Part shown: positions 1-8,642 of the stretch, one piece after another
Numbering within the stretch: position 1 is the first letter of the stretch
Layout: each line of letters begins with the position of its first letter
Origin: Rathayibacter sp. VKM Ac-2760
Lineage (GTDB): Bacteria > Actinomycetota > Actinomycetes > Actinomycetales > Microbacteriaceae
NCBI RefSeq assembly: GCF_009834185.1
Contig: NZ_CP047173.1
Location: 806,001-870,000 of the forward strand
Length of the DNA stretch: 64,000 bases
Reading direction: 5' to 3'
The notes under the pieces: generated by a model
Database searches by the model: none
What the model saw: the letters and a program-made list of their open reading frames with translations, nothing else
Told to the model about the DNA's origin: nothing
Made by a program: the position numbers and the translations under genes

Positions 1-49
1 ATGCCACTTATGAGCGCGACACGCCGCGCGATCGCGTCATAAGTGGCAT
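1..49. repeat. 13-bp perfect inverted repeat at window edge
   Basis: ATGCCACTTATGA at 1-13 is the exact reverse complement of TCATAAGTGGCAT at 37-49, with 23 nt between. It lies 40 bp upstream of the GH3 start. It could be the terminator hairpin of a gene outside the window (there is no T-run) or an operator for the glycosidase operon. The sequence does not decide between these. Confidence 0.6.
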
Positions 50-88
50 CTCGCGGAGGGGATCAGCACCTTCGAGAGAGAGATCTTC

Positions 89-2575
89 GTGACCGATACG
101 TTCACCGCTTCCGTCGTTCCGGCCGACGGGCCCCTCGCGGACGCCCGCCTCACCGAGCTGGTCGGGCGCCTCGACCTCGAGGAGAAGGTGCAGCTGCTCA
201 CCGGCCGCGACTTCTGGACCACCTGGCCGATCGAGAAGATCGGCCTGCGCCGCATGCTCGTCTCCGACGGCCCGTCGGGCGTCCGCGGCGAGGTGTGGGA
301 CGAGCGCTCGCCCTCGCTCAACCTGCCCTCCGCCACCGCGCTGTCCTCCTCCTGGGACCGCTCGATCGCCCGCCGCTACGGCGCCGCCGCGGCGGTCGAG
401 GCGCGCCGCAAGGACGTCGACGTCGTCCTCGGCCCGACCATCAACCTGCACCGCTCGCCGCTCGGCGGCCGCCACTTCGAGGGCTTCAGCGAGGACCCGG
501 TGCTCACCGCCGACCTCGCCGCGGCCTACGTGGCCGGCGTGCAGGAGAACGGCGTCGGCGCCACTCCCAAGCACTACATCGCCAACGACTCCGAGACCGA
601 CCGCTTCACCGTCGATGTCCGCGTCGGCGACCGCGCCCTCCGCGAGCTCTACCTGCTCGCCTTCGAGCGCGCGATCGTGGAGACCCGCGCCTGGCTCGTG
701 ATGAGCTCCTACAACTCGATCAACGGCGTCACCGCCACCGAGAACGACCTGCTGGAGACCCCGCTCAACAGCGAGTGGGGCTTCGACGGTGTCGTCATCA
801 GCGACTGGACCGCGGTCCGCACCGTCGACAGCGCCCGCGCCGCGCAGGACCTGGTCATGCCCGGCCCCGACGGCCCCTGGGGCGCCGCGCTCGTCGCCGC
901 CGTCCGCGCAGGAGAGATCGAGGAGTCCGTCGTCGACCGCAAGGTCCGCCGCATCCTCCGCCTGGCCGCCCGCGTCGGCGCGCTCGAGGGCTTCGAGCCC
1001 GCCGTCGCCGAGCCGGTGCTCGTCGAGGACGGCGTCGCCTTCGCCCGCGAGGCGGCGGCGGCCGGCAGCGTGCTGCTGCGCAACACCGGCGAGCTGCCCT
1101 GGGACGCCGCGGCGCTCTCCTCCGTCGCCGTCATCGGCCACAACGCCCGCGAGGCGCGCACCCAGGGCGGCGGATCCGCGACGGTCCTGCCCGAGAAGGT
1201 CGTCACTCCGCTCGACGGGATCCGCGCGGCGCTCCCCGGCGCCCGCGTCGACTACGCCCTCGGCGCGGTCGTGCAGGACGGCGTCGCCCCGCTCGTCCTC
1301 GACACCATCACCAACCCGGTGACCGGCGAGCCCGGGCAGCGCGTCCGCTTCCTCGCCGAGGACGGCGCCGAGCTGTTCGTCGAGGACCGCCGCGCCACCT
1401 CGCTGGTCTGGTTCGGCGGCACCGCTCCGATCGCCGCCTCGGCCCGCGTCGAGTTCTCGACCGTCCTCACGCCGGCCGCCGACGCGACCGTGCGCCTGGG
1501 CTTCGCGGTCGCCGGCACCGCCCGCGTCTTCGTCGACGGCGAGCTCTTCCTCGAGGAGACCCTCGCCGCCGTCGGCTCCGACCTCGGTGCCGCGCTGCTC
1601 GCGCCGCCGTCGGTCTCCGCGCCGCTGAGCGTCACCGCCGGCACGCCCGTCGACATCCGGATCGAGTACGACATCGTGCACGCCGAGGGCGACCTCGAGG
1701 GCGCGCTCGGCTTCACCTACGGCCTCGAGCCCGACGCGACCCCCGCGGAGGAGCTGATCGCGGAGGCGGTCGCGCTCGCCCGCGACGCCGACGTGGCCCT
1801 CGTGGTCGTCGGCACCAACTCCGCGGTCGAGTCCGAGGGCTACGACCGCAGCTCGCTCGACCTGCCCGGCCGCCAGGACGAGCTCGTGCGCGCCGTGGCC
1901 GCCGTCAACCCCCGCACCGTCGTGGTCGTCAACGCCGGCGCGCCGGTGCTGCTGCCGTGGCGCGAGGAGGTCGCGGCCGTGCTGGTCGGCTACTTCGGCG
2001 GTCAGGAGATGGGCGACGCGGTCGCCGACGTCCTGCTCGGCCGGGTGGAGCCCGGCGGGCGCCTGCCCACCACCTGGCCGATCGCGATCGAGGACGTGCC
2101 CGTCCTCTCGACGCTGCCGACCGACGGCGAGCTGCACTACGACGAGGGCATCCACATCGGCTACCGCGCCTGGCTGCGCAGCGAGGTGGAGCCGGCGTAC
2201 GTCTTCGGCCACGGCCTCGGCTACACCTCGTTCGAGCTGGTGTCGGTCTCCGCGCCGGAGCCCGCCCGCGGCGGCGAGGACGTGTCGCTGCTCGTCGACG
2301 TCGTGAACACCGGCGAGCGCGCCGGCAAGGTCGTGCTGCAGGCCTACGCCGAGCGCCGCGACTCCGCGGTCGAGCGCCCCGTGCGCTGGCTGGTCGGCTT
2401 CGAGAGCGCGAGCATCGAGGCCGGAGCGAGCGCGCAGGTCGCCGTGACGGTGCCCACGCGCCTGCTCGCCACCTGGAACGACGGCTGGGACTACGAGGCC
2501 GGCACGTTCACGATCCGGGTCGGCACCTCGCTCGAGGACGTCCCGCTGGTCGCCGAGCTGGAGCTGCGCGCGTGA
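89..2575 (+). CDS. GH3 family beta-glucosidase/beta-xylosidase
   Basis: Retaining glycoside hydrolase that removes terminal beta-linked glucose or xylose from oligosaccharides. The 828-aa product begins at a GTG preceded by a GAGAGAG purine run. It has the GH3 N-terminal barrel with LVSDGPSG (about residues 57-64), KHYIAND (161-167) and the nucleophile motif VISDW with Asp239. A PA14-like insertion lies at about 415-560, then the second GH3 alpha/beta domain and a fibronectin-III-like C-terminal domain from about 730. There is no signal peptide, so a cytoplasmic enzyme acting on imported oligosaccharides is likely. It overlaps the following GH43 gene by 4 nt (GTGA), indicating translational coupling and shared substrates. 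Specificity between glucoside and xyloside is inferred only from the partner. Confidence 0.93.
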   Translation: MTDTFTASVVPADGPLADARLTELVGRLDLEEKVQLLTGRDFWTTWPIEKIGLRRMLVSDGPSGVRGEVWDERSPSLNLPSATALSSSWDRSIARRYGAAAAVEARRKDVDVVLGPTINLHRSPLGGRHFEGFSEDPVLTADLAAAYVAGVQENGVGATPKHYIANDSETDRFTVDVRVGDRALRELYLLAFERAIVETRAWLVMSSYNSINGVTATENDLLETPLNSEWGFDGVVISDWTAVRTVDSARAAQDLVMPGPDGPWGAALVAAVRAGEIEESVVDRKVRRILRLAARVGALEGFEPAVAEPVLVEDGVAFAREAAAAGSVLLRNTGELPWDAAALSSVAVIGHNAREARTQGGGSATVLPEKVVTPLDGIRAALPGARVDYALGAVVQDGVAPLVLDTITNPVTGEPGQRVRFLAEDGAELFVEDRRATSLVWFGGTAPIAASARVEFSTVLTPAADATVRLGFAVAGTARVFVDGELFLEETLAAVGSDLGAALLAPPSVSAPLSVTAGTPVDIRIEYDIVHAEGDLEGALGFTYGLEPDATPAEELIAEAVALARDADVALVVVGTNSAVESEGYDRSSLDLPGRQDELVRAVAAVNPRTVVVVNAGAPVLLPWREEVAAVLVGYFGGQEMGDAVADVLLGRVEPGGRLPTTWPIAIEDVPVLSTLPTDGELHYDEGIHIGYRAWLRSEVEPAYVFGHGLGYTSFELVSVSAPEPARGGEDVSLLVDVVNTGERAGKVVLQAYAERRDSAVERPVRWLVGFESASIEAGASAQVAVTVPTRLLATWNDGWDYEAGTFTIRVGTSLEDVPLVAELELRA

Positions 2576-4116
2576 GCGGCCCGGTCCCGAGCGGCATCGT
2601 GGGAGCGCCCTTCCCCAACCCGCTGATTCCCGGCTTCAACCCCGACCCGAGCGTGGTCCTGGTCGACGGCGTGTACTACATCGTCACCTCGACGTTCGAG
2701 TACCTCCCCGGCATCCCCGTCTACCGCAGCACCGACTTCGAGACCTGGGAGCGCGTCGGCAACGTCGCGACCCGCGCCGAGCAGATCGGTGTGGAGGAGG
2801 TGCCCACCGGCCTCGGCGTCTGGGCGCCGACCATCCGGCACCACGACGGGCTCTTCCACGTCATCGTCTCGGTCCCCGCGGGCGTCGGCACCGTCGTCTT
2901 CACCGCGGCCGACCCGGCCGGCGAGTGGAGCGACGGCACCGTGCTGAGGGACGCCGACGGCGGACCGCTCCAGGGGATCGACCCGGACCTCGCCTGGGAC
3001 GAGGACGGCACCGCGTTCGTCACCTACTCCGGCCTGATCCTGAGCGGCGAGGAGGCCGGTGCGCACCTCGGCATCCAGCAGGTGCGGGTCGACCTCGCGA
3101 GCGGCCTGATCCACGAGGAGCCGCGCTCGCTCTGGTCCGGCACCGGCGGCGGCTTCCCCGAGGCGCCGCACCTGTACCGGCGTGGCGAGAAGTGGTACCT
3201 CCTCATCGCCGAGGGTGGCACGGAGCGCGGCCACGGCGTCTCGATCGCCCGCGGCGACTCCCCGGTCGGCCCGTTCGAGACCGCACCCGGCAACCCGTTC
3301 CTCACCGCGCGCGGCACCACCCGCCCGGTGCAGAACACCGGCCACGGCGACCTGGTGGAGGGCCCGGACGGCTCGACCCTTCTGGTCATGCTCGGCGTGC
3401 GCCCGCGCGGCGCGACCCGCGCCTTCGCCGCGCTCGGCCGCGAGACCTTCGTCACCCGCGTCACCTGGGTGGACGGCTGGCCGCAGGCCGAGCCCGTCGC
3501 CCTCGCACCACGCGGCCCGCTGCGCGACGACGTCGACTTCTCCGGGCCGCTCGACGCGGGCTGGATCGGCGTGCGCCGCCTGCCGAGCGCGCTCGCGAGC
3601 GTCGAGGGCGGCCGGCTGACGCTCCCGGGGGAGGGGCGCACCCTGCGCCACCCGCAGCCCACCTTCGTCGGCCGCCGCCAGCTCACCCAGTCGATGCGGG
3701 CCTCGGTCGTCGTCGACGTCTCCGGCGGCTCGGGCGGACTCGCCGTCCGCTACGACGAGTCGACGTTCTACGCCGTCGAGGCGGAGTCGACCGGCTCGGG
3801 CACGCGGATCACCGCGCGCGCCGTCATCCCCTCGTTCGAGCAGGAGTGGACGGAGGAGCTGCCCGAGGGCCCGGTCACGCTGGTGATCGAGTCCGAGCGC
3901 GACGGCGGCGTCGGCTTCGGCCCAGGCCAGATGACGAGCGACTTCGTCGTGCTTCGGGCGGAGGCGGGCGGCGTCTCGCGCACCCTCGCCCGCGTCGACG
4001 GCCGCTACCTCTCGGCCGAGACCGCGACGTCGTTCACGGGCCGCGTCCTCGGCCTGTACGCGACCACGGGCACGCCGGTCTTCACCGACTACCGCTTCGC
4101 CGGCACCGACGACTGA
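2572..4116 (+). CDS. GH43 family beta-xylosidase/arabinofuranosidase
   Basis: Inverting glycosidase, probably acting on xylo- or arabino-oligosaccharides. The 514-aa product starts at GTG 2572 inside the GH3 stop. The five-bladed propeller opens with PGFNPDPS (Asp25, general base), has GIDPDLAW (Asp137-Asp139 region, pKa modulator) and EAPHLY (Glu197, general acid). The C-terminal part from about residue 330 looks like the beta-sandwich found in bacterial beta-xylosidases of this family. No secretion signal is visible, matching the cytoplasmic GH3 partner. The exact GH43 subfamily cannot be set by eye. Confidence 0.92.
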   Translation: MSGPVPSGIVGAPFPNPLIPGFNPDPSVVLVDGVYYIVTSTFEYLPGIPVYRSTDFETWERVGNVATRAEQIGVEEVPTGLGVWAPTIRHHDGLFHVIVSVPAGVGTVVFTAADPAGEWSDGTVLRDADGGPLQGIDPDLAWDEDGTAFVTYSGLILSGEEAGAHLGIQQVRVDLASGLIHEEPRSLWSGTGGGFPEAPHLYRRGEKWYLLIAEGGTERGHGVSIARGDSPVGPFETAPGNPFLTARGTTRPVQNTGHGDLVEGPDGSTLLVMLGVRPRGATRAFAALGRETFVTRVTWVDGWPQAEPVALAPRGPLRDDVDFSGPLDAGWIGVRRLPSALASVEGGRLTLPGEGRTLRHPQPTFVGRRQLTQSMRASVVVDVSGGSGGLAVRYDESTFYAVEAESTGSGTRITARAVIPSFEQEWTEELPEGPVTLVIESERDGGVGFGPGQMTSDFVVLRAEAGGVSRTLARVDGRYLSAETATSFTGRVLGLYATTGTPVFTDYRFAGTDD

Positions 4117-4124
4117 CCAGGGCA

Positions 4125-4302
4125 TGCTGATCGAGTAGCCCGCGCAGCGGGCCACCCTTGCTGATCGAGTAGCCCGCGCAGCGGGCCATCCTTGCTGATC
4201 GAGTAGCCCGCGCAGCGGGCGTATCGAGATCCACCGTCACCGGACGTGCTGGCGACAGCGGGTCTCGATACGCCGCTGCGCGGCTACTCGACCAGCAGGG
4301 GG
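4125..4302. repeat. interspersed inverted-repeat element, copy 1, with three tandem arms
   Basis: Fills most of the 322-bp gap between the GH43 and SRPBCC genes; no gene is seen here. Three direct copies of a 34-bp unit (TGCTGATCGAGTAGCCCGCG, then CAGCGGGC) begin at 4125, 4159 and 4193. The last continues into GTATCGAGATCCACC, followed by a spacer and an inverted arm (GGTCTCGATACGCC ... GGCTACTCGACCAGCA) ending near 4302. Each arm holds its own CCCGC/GCGGG hairpin. Five related elements occur elsewhere in the window. Confidence 0.9.
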
Positions 4303-4438
4303 CGGCGCTCCCGGGTTGTACCACGTCTGCGTCCAGCCGCAACCACGTGAACTCCCAGGCAGCGCGCCCCTACCGTCGAGGGAGGCGACCGCAGCAGCGG
4401 CCTGCCGCACACCGAGTGAGACAGCAAGGAGCACCACC

Positions 4439-4894
4439 GTGTCGCAGATCATCGAGACCGTCGACGTCAACGTCCCCGTGTCCGTCGCGTACAACCAGTG
4501 GACCCAGTTCGAGGAGTTCCCCAAGTTCCTCGACGAGGTGGAGTCCATCCAGCAGGTCACCGACGTCCTCACCGTCTGGAAGGTGAAGGTCGGCCCGGTC
4601 GAGCGCGAGTTCGAGGCCAACATCACCGAGCAGCACCCCGACGAGCGCGTCGCGTGGAACAGCACCGGCGGCGAGACCGACCACGCCGGCGTCGTCACCT
4701 TCCACAAGCTCTCGGACACCGAGACCCGCGTCACCGTGCAGCTCGACTGGGAGCCGAAGGGCTTCTTCGAGACCGTCGGCTCGCTCGTCGGCGCCGGCAG
4801 CCACGCGGTCAAGAAGGACCTGAAGAACTTCAAGGAGTACATCGAGTCCAAGGGCTCGCCGGACGGCGCCTGGCGCGGCGACGTCGAGGCCTGA
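4439..4894 (+). CDS. SRPBCC family protein (polyketide cyclase/START-like)
   Basis: Small START/Bet v1-fold protein of 151 aa. The family binds hydrophobic ligands, and actinobacterial members of this kind (cyclase/dehydrase annotation) are often stress-linked; the ligand is unknown. The GTG start at 4439 is chosen because AAGGA lies 8 nt upstream and the family begins right there (SQIIETVDVNVPVSVAYNQW). The frame is open further upstream, but that would translate the repeat element. It is followed after 5 nt by a small acidic protein gene, likely co-transcribed. Confidence 0.85.
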   Translation: MSQIIETVDVNVPVSVAYNQWTQFEEFPKFLDEVESIQQVTDVLTVWKVKVGPVEREFEANITEQHPDERVAWNSTGGETDHAGVVTFHKLSDTETRVTVQLDWEPKGFFETVGSLVGAGSHAVKKDLKNFKEYIESKGSPDGAWRGDVEA

Positions 4895-4899
4895 TCCCG

Positions 4900-5073
4900 A
4901 TGTCGGACGACAGCACTCCGGACACCGGCACTCCTGAGGAGGGCGGCCTCGGCACCGAGGGCACCATCCCCGACTCCGAGGACGGGATCGCCCTGGGCGT
5001 CTCGGGCGACTCGCACTTCAACCCTGAGGAGGACGCCCCGAGCGACTCCGAGGGCGAGGCCGACGAGAAGTAG
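4900..5073 (+). CDS. small acidic hypothetical protein (57 aa)
   Basis: Starts with ATG 5 nt after the SRPBCC stop and ends with TAG. The 57-aa product is very acidic and rich in Asp, Glu, Ser, Gly and Pro, with no predicted fold, membrane segment or cysteine. It is probably an intrinsically disordered protein made with its upstream neighbour. Function unknown. The open frame and close spacing support it, but no family was recognised. Confidence 0.55.
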   Translation: MSDDSTPDTGTPEEGGLGTEGTIPDSEDGIALGVSGDSHFNPEEDAPSDSEGEADEK

Positions 5074-5084
5074 CACCACGAACG

Positions 5085-5118
5085 GAAGGGCCGGAGGCGG
5101 CGACGCCCCCGGCCCTTC
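5085..5118. terminator. bidirectional hairpin terminator
   Basis: GAAGGGCCGG at 5085-5094 pairs perfectly with CCGGCCCTTC at 5109-5118 across a 14-nt loop, exactly between the convergent 57-aa protein gene and the Old Yellow Enzyme gene. There is no long T-run, which is common in high-GC actinobacteria. Confidence 0.65.
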
Positions 5119-5124
5119 GTCGTC

Positions 5125-6204
5125 TCAGCGCCAGGCTCGTGCGTACTGCGGCGGCACCAGCCCCAGCGGAGCCGCGAGCTCGCGCGCCATCCGCGACGGC
5201 GCGTGCGGGTCGCGCAGCAGCTCGCGCGCCAGCAGCACCACGTCCGCGTCGCCGCCGGCCACCACTCCCTCGGCCTGCTCGGCGGTCGTGATCAGCCCGA
5301 CCGCGCCGACGGGCGCCCCCGTCGCCCGACCGACCTCGCGCGCGAACGGCACCTGGTAGAGCGGCGCCACCGGAATGTCGGTCCCCTTCACGAGCCCGCC
5401 GGTCGAGACGTCGAAGAGGTCGACGCCCTCGTCGCGCGCCCACTCCGCGACTCGGATCGTCTCCTCGAGCGTCCAGCCGCCCTCGGCCCAGTCGGTGGCG
5501 GAGAAGCGCACCAGCAGCGGCAGCTCGCCGATCTCGGCGCGCACCGCGCGGACGACCTCGAGCAGGAGCCGCGCGCGGTTCTCCAGCGATCCGCCGTAGG
5601 CGTCCTCGCGGTGGTTGGAGAGCGGCGAGAGGAACTGGTGCAGCAGGTAGCCGTGCGCCGCGTGCAGCTCGATCACGTCGAAGCCCGCGTCGACCGCGCG
5701 GCGGGCGGAGGCGCGGAACGCCTCGACGAGCCCGGGCAGCTCCTCGGCGTCGAGCGCGCGCGGGACCGCGTAGCCCTCGAAGGCGACGGCGGACGGGGCG
5801 ACCGTCTCCCAGCCGCCCTCGTCGACGGGCACGGAGCCGCGCCCGCTCCACTCGCGGTAGGTGGACGCCTTGCGGCCGGCGTGCGCGAGCTGGATGCCGG
5901 CGAGCGCGCCCTGGCCGTGCACGAAGTCGACGATCGGCGCCCAGGCCGCCTGCTGCGCGTCGTTCCAGAGGCCGGTGTCCCAGGGGCTGATCCGCCCCTC
6001 GGGGACGACGCCGGTCGCCTCGACGATCACGACTCCCGAGCCGCCGCGCGCGAGTGAGCCGAGGTGCACGAGGTGCCACGGCGTGGGCACGCCGTCCTGC
6101 GCCTCGACCGAGTACTGGCACATCGGCGCGGCCCAGACGCGGTTGCGCGCGGTGCGGGAGCGGAGGGTCAGCGGCTGGAAGAGGGCGGGGAGCGTGTCGG
6201 TCAT
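5125..6204 (-). CDS. namA: NADH:flavin oxidoreductase, Old Yellow Enzyme (YqjM-like)
   Basis: FMN-dependent ene-reductase that reduces alpha,beta-unsaturated carbonyls with NAD(P)H. The 359-aa TIM barrel carries the YqjM-class cysteine in AAPMCQYS (Cys29), the LAHAGRKAS segment (about 104-112), the ELHAAHGYLLHQFLSP substrate/FMN motif (about 177-192) and GGSLENRARL after it. These mark the thermophilic-like subclass rather than yeast OYE. The start is the ATG at 6204. The physiological substrate is unknown; a detoxification role is usual for the class. Confidence 0.92.
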   Translation of the reverse strand: MTDTLPALFQPLTLRSRTARNRVWAAPMCQYSVEAQDGVPTPWHLVHLGSLARGGSGVVIVEATGVVPEGRISPWDTGLWNDAQQAAWAPIVDFVHGQGALAGIQLAHAGRKASTYREWSGRGSVPVDEGGWETVAPSAVAFEGYAVPRALDAEELPGLVEAFRASARRAVDAGFDVIELHAAHGYLLHQFLSPLSNHREDAYGGSLENRARLLLEVVRAVRAEIGELPLLVRFSATDWAEGGWTLEETIRVAEWARDEGVDLFDVSTGGLVKGTDIPVAPLYQVPFAREVGRATGAPVGAVGLITTAEQAEGVVAGGDADVVLLARELLRDPHAPSRMARELAAPLGLVPPQYARAWR

Positions 6205-6279
6205 CTCAGGGCCAACCGAGGGGGGCCGCCGGGTATGCCCGTGGCGCGTACCGTGGCGCGTCCTGCGGCGCGGGATCGC

Positions 6280-7248
6280 TCAGCGCGGCCAGCTCGTCCC
6301 CGGCGCGTCCTGCCAGACCGAGCTCGGCGGCGCGAGCGACTCGAGCTCGTCGAACAGCGCGTCGGGGATGTCGAGCGCGTCGTCCGCGACGAAGGCGTCG
6401 TAGTGCTCGGCCGTCGTCGCGCCGACGACCGTCGTCGTCACGCGCGGGTCGCGGGTGGAGAACTGCAGGGCCGCGGCCGCGAGCGGCACCCCGGCCCGCT
6501 CGCACGCCTCGCCCATCGCGGCGACCGCGTCGACGATCTCCCGCGGCGCGGGCGCGTACGCGTAGGAGCGGACCGGCTCCGGCCAGCGCGCGAGCGCCCC
6601 GCCGCCGTAGACCGCCGCGTTGACGACGACGACGCCGCACGCGACCGAGGCGTCGATCAGCTCCTCGGAGGAGCGGTCGACCAGCGTGAACCGGTTGTGC
6701 GTGATGACCGCGTCGAAGAGCCCGGTGTCGACGTAGTGCCGCAGCATCGGCGCCGGCCCGCCCGAGATGCCGATCGACAGGGCGACGCCCGCCTCCTTCA
6801 TCGCGACCAGCGCGCGCACGGGGCCGTCATCGGCGAAGGCCTCGTCGTAGGAGATCCGCTCCGGGTCGTGCAGGTAGAGCAGCGGCAGCACGTCCATGCC
6901 GAGGCGCTCGCGGCTCTCGTCGAGGCTGCGGCGCATCCGCTCGGCCGAGAAGCTGCCCGTCTCGGGGTCGCGGTCGAGCTTCGTGACGACCGTGATCCCC
7001 TCCGGAGCGCCGCCGCGGGCCCGCAGCGCCTCGCCGATCAGGCGCTCGCTGTGGCCGAGCGCGTACTCGTTCGAGGTGTCGATCACCGAGACGGGGCGGC
7101 CGGCGCCGGAGTCGAGCACGCGCTCGAGCGCGGGCACCGTGTCGAGCGCGCCGACGCGGTCGGGGTTCCAGGAGGTGCCGAGGGTGAGCCGGGTCACCGA
7201 GGCGCCGGAGGGGCCGAAGGGGCGGGGCGCGGAGGGCTGGGAGGTCAT
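6280..7248 (-). CDS. aldo/keto reductase (D-threo-aldose 1-dehydrogenase-like)
   Basis: NAD(P)-linked oxidoreductase of 322 aa with the AKR barrel. The catalytic set is partly visible: Asp57 in VIDTSNEY, Tyr62 in the same motif and Lys90 in VVTKLD. The N-terminus (LTLGTSWNP) and ALGHSERLIGEAL resemble L-fucose/D-threo-aldose dehydrogenases. It lies 75 bp downstream of the membrane-protein gene on the same strand. Substrate is unassigned. Confidence 0.85.
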   Translation of the reverse strand: MTSQPSAPRPFGPSGASVTRLTLGTSWNPDRVGALDTVPALERVLDSGAGRPVSVIDTSNEYALGHSERLIGEALRARGGAPEGITVVTKLDRDPETGSFSAERMRRSLDESRERLGMDVLPLLYLHDPERISYDEAFADDGPVRALVAMKEAGVALSIGISGGPAPMLRHYVDTGLFDAVITHNRFTLVDRSSEELIDASVACGVVVVNAAVYGGGALARWPEPVRSYAYAPAPREIVDAVAAMGEACERAGVPLAAAALQFSTRDPRVTTTVVGATTAEHYDAFVADDALDIPDALFDELESLAPPSSVWQDAPGTSWPR

Positions 7249-7273
7249 CCCGCCAGCCTGGCAGGGGAGCTGC

Positions 7274-7840
7274 TCAGTGCACCAGCGTGCTCAGCCAGAC
7301 CACGACGAATCCGAGCACCGTGGTGAGGAGCGTGCTGAGCACCCGGCGCGGCCAGGTGCTGCCGCGGCGCGCCGACATCAGGTAGCCGAGCGCGGCGAGG
7401 ATCGCGACGCCGGCCCCCAGCGACAGGTAGTACGCGGTGTACTCGTCGAGCACGCCCAGCGGCGCCAGGGCGAGCAGCAGCGCCGGCACGACCATGGCGG
7501 CGATCATGCCGATCGAGTGCCGGGCCGTGTCGCCCACCGCGGCGAGGACCGTCCGCGGGGTCGCGTCCGACTGCGGCAGCCGCGCGATCGTCCCGGCGTA
7601 GAGGTGCGCGACCCAGAACACGGTGACCGAGCCGAGGAGGAAGAGCAGGACGTCGAGGTCGGTGTCCTTCTCCCAGCCGACCGCGATCAGCGTGATCGAG
7701 AGCACGGTGCCGTAGATCGCGCCCTCGGTGCGCATGACCGCGCCGAGCACGCCGACGGCGACGGTCGCCCCGGTCCGGGTGGTCACGATCCGGCGCGCCG
7801 GCGGCGCCTGCTCGAGGGTCGGCGACTCGTCGTGATCCAT
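7274..7840 (-). CDS. integral membrane protein, unknown function
   Basis: 188-aa protein with about five hydrophobic helices: residues about 28-42, 45-60, 66-85, 115-140 and 150-185. The N-terminus is a short charged cytosolic tail (MDHDESPTLEQ). No catalytic motif or recognised transporter family. It precedes the aldo/keto reductase on the same strand with a 25-bp gap, so the two may be co-transcribed. Confidence 0.75.
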   Translation of the reverse strand: MDHDESPTLEQAPPARRIVTTRTGATVAVGVLGAVMRTEGAIYGTVLSITLIAVGWEKDTDLDVLLFLLGSVTVFWVAHLYAGTIARLPQSDATPRTVLAAVGDTARHSIGMIAAMVVPALLLALAPLGVLDEYTAYYLSLGAGVAILAALGYLMSARRGSTWPRRVLSTLLTTVLGFVVVWLSTLVH

Positions 7841-7900
7841 GGTGCTCGGCCTTCCCGGTGGCGCGGGCGACCGGCGGGCGGACCGGTCTCGCGCTCACCC

Positions 7901-7938
7901 TACTGGGCCGCTTCGTTTACTGGGCCGCTTCCTTCACT
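7901..7938. repeat. 14-bp direct repeat, 17-bp period
   Basis: TACTGGGCCGCTTC occurs at 7901-7914 and 7918-7931, with a partial third copy (CACTGGGC) overlapping the stop codon of the gene ending at 7934. It looks like a short slippage duplication at a gene's 3' end. Confidence 0.7.
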
Positions 7939-8437
7939 GGGCGCGCGGAGCGGGGCGGGAGTGGCCGTGCGGCCGGGTCTTCAGCGGCACCTCGGGCAGC
8001 TCGGCGAGCGAGGGCGCGACGAACCCGGCGACGTCGGAGTAGTGCTCGTACGCGCCCGAGCGCACGAACGACCAGCACTTGAGCGAGGCCGGCCGATCGC
8101 GCAGCGGCAGCGGGCTCGCCTCGACCACCAGCGCGGTCGGCGAGCGGTGCACGACGCGGACGGGGACGGAGCGGCGCCGGCCGTCGACGGTGTGGCTCGC
8201 GGTCGCCCGCAGCCGGCCGTGCTGCTGATCGACGCCGATCGAGAGGAACGAGCGGAAGTCGTCCGACGCGGCGCCCATGCCGATCTGGAAGCCGCTGCCG
8301 GGCTCGTCGAGCAGGAAGACCACGTCGAGCCCCCGCCGGTGCCGGACCGCGAACGTCGCGCGCAGCAGCCCCTGTCCGAACGACGTCGTCCGCGCTCGCG
8401 CGTCCTCGACGTGCTGCCGTGCCTCGTGCTCCTGCAC
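7934..8437 (-). CDS. hypothetical protein (167 aa)
   Basis: The start is placed at GTG 8437, where GGAGGAGG sits 6 nt upstream; the frame is open further up but the added residues are arginine-rich and poorly coding. The body reads like a real soluble protein with alternating beta-strand segments (GLDVVFLLDEPGSGF, FRSFLSIGVDQQHGR). No membrane span or signal. I do not recognise the family. It stands alone between the membrane-protein gene and the divergent DctM permease operon. Confidence 0.6.
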   Translation of the reverse strand: MQEHEARQHVEDARARTTSFGQGLLRATFAVRHRRGLDVVFLLDEPGSGFQIGMGAASDDFRSFLSIGVDQQHGRLRATASHTVDGRRRSVPVRVVHRSPTALVVEASPLPLRDRPASLKCWSFVRSGAYEHYSDVAGFVAPSLAELPEVPLKTRPHGHSRPAPRAQ

Positions 8438-8642
8438 CCGGTGCCTCCTCCGACGGCGTTCGGGCGCCGTCGCTCGCGCCACCCTCGCGAGAGGGGCGCA
8501 CGCCGATCCTGGCACTGTCGCGCTTGCCCTCTCGACAACTGTCGTTCATACTCGTCAAAACGAACTTTCAGTTCACCTGGCGAACCTCTCCGGAGGGCCA
8601 CGAGAACTCATCCCCCTCAACGACGAGCGGAAGGAACGACCC

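Noticed and set aside
8..2212. 734-codon open frame antisense to the GH3 gene, and many similar long antisense frames
   Set aside because: They are Arg/Gly/Asp-rich shadows from high GC3 on the opposite strand; the sense gene has clear motifs.
4316..4438. Longer N-terminus for the SRPBCC protein
   Set aside because: It would translate sequence next to the repeat element and lacks a ribosome site. The GTG at 4439 has AAGGA.
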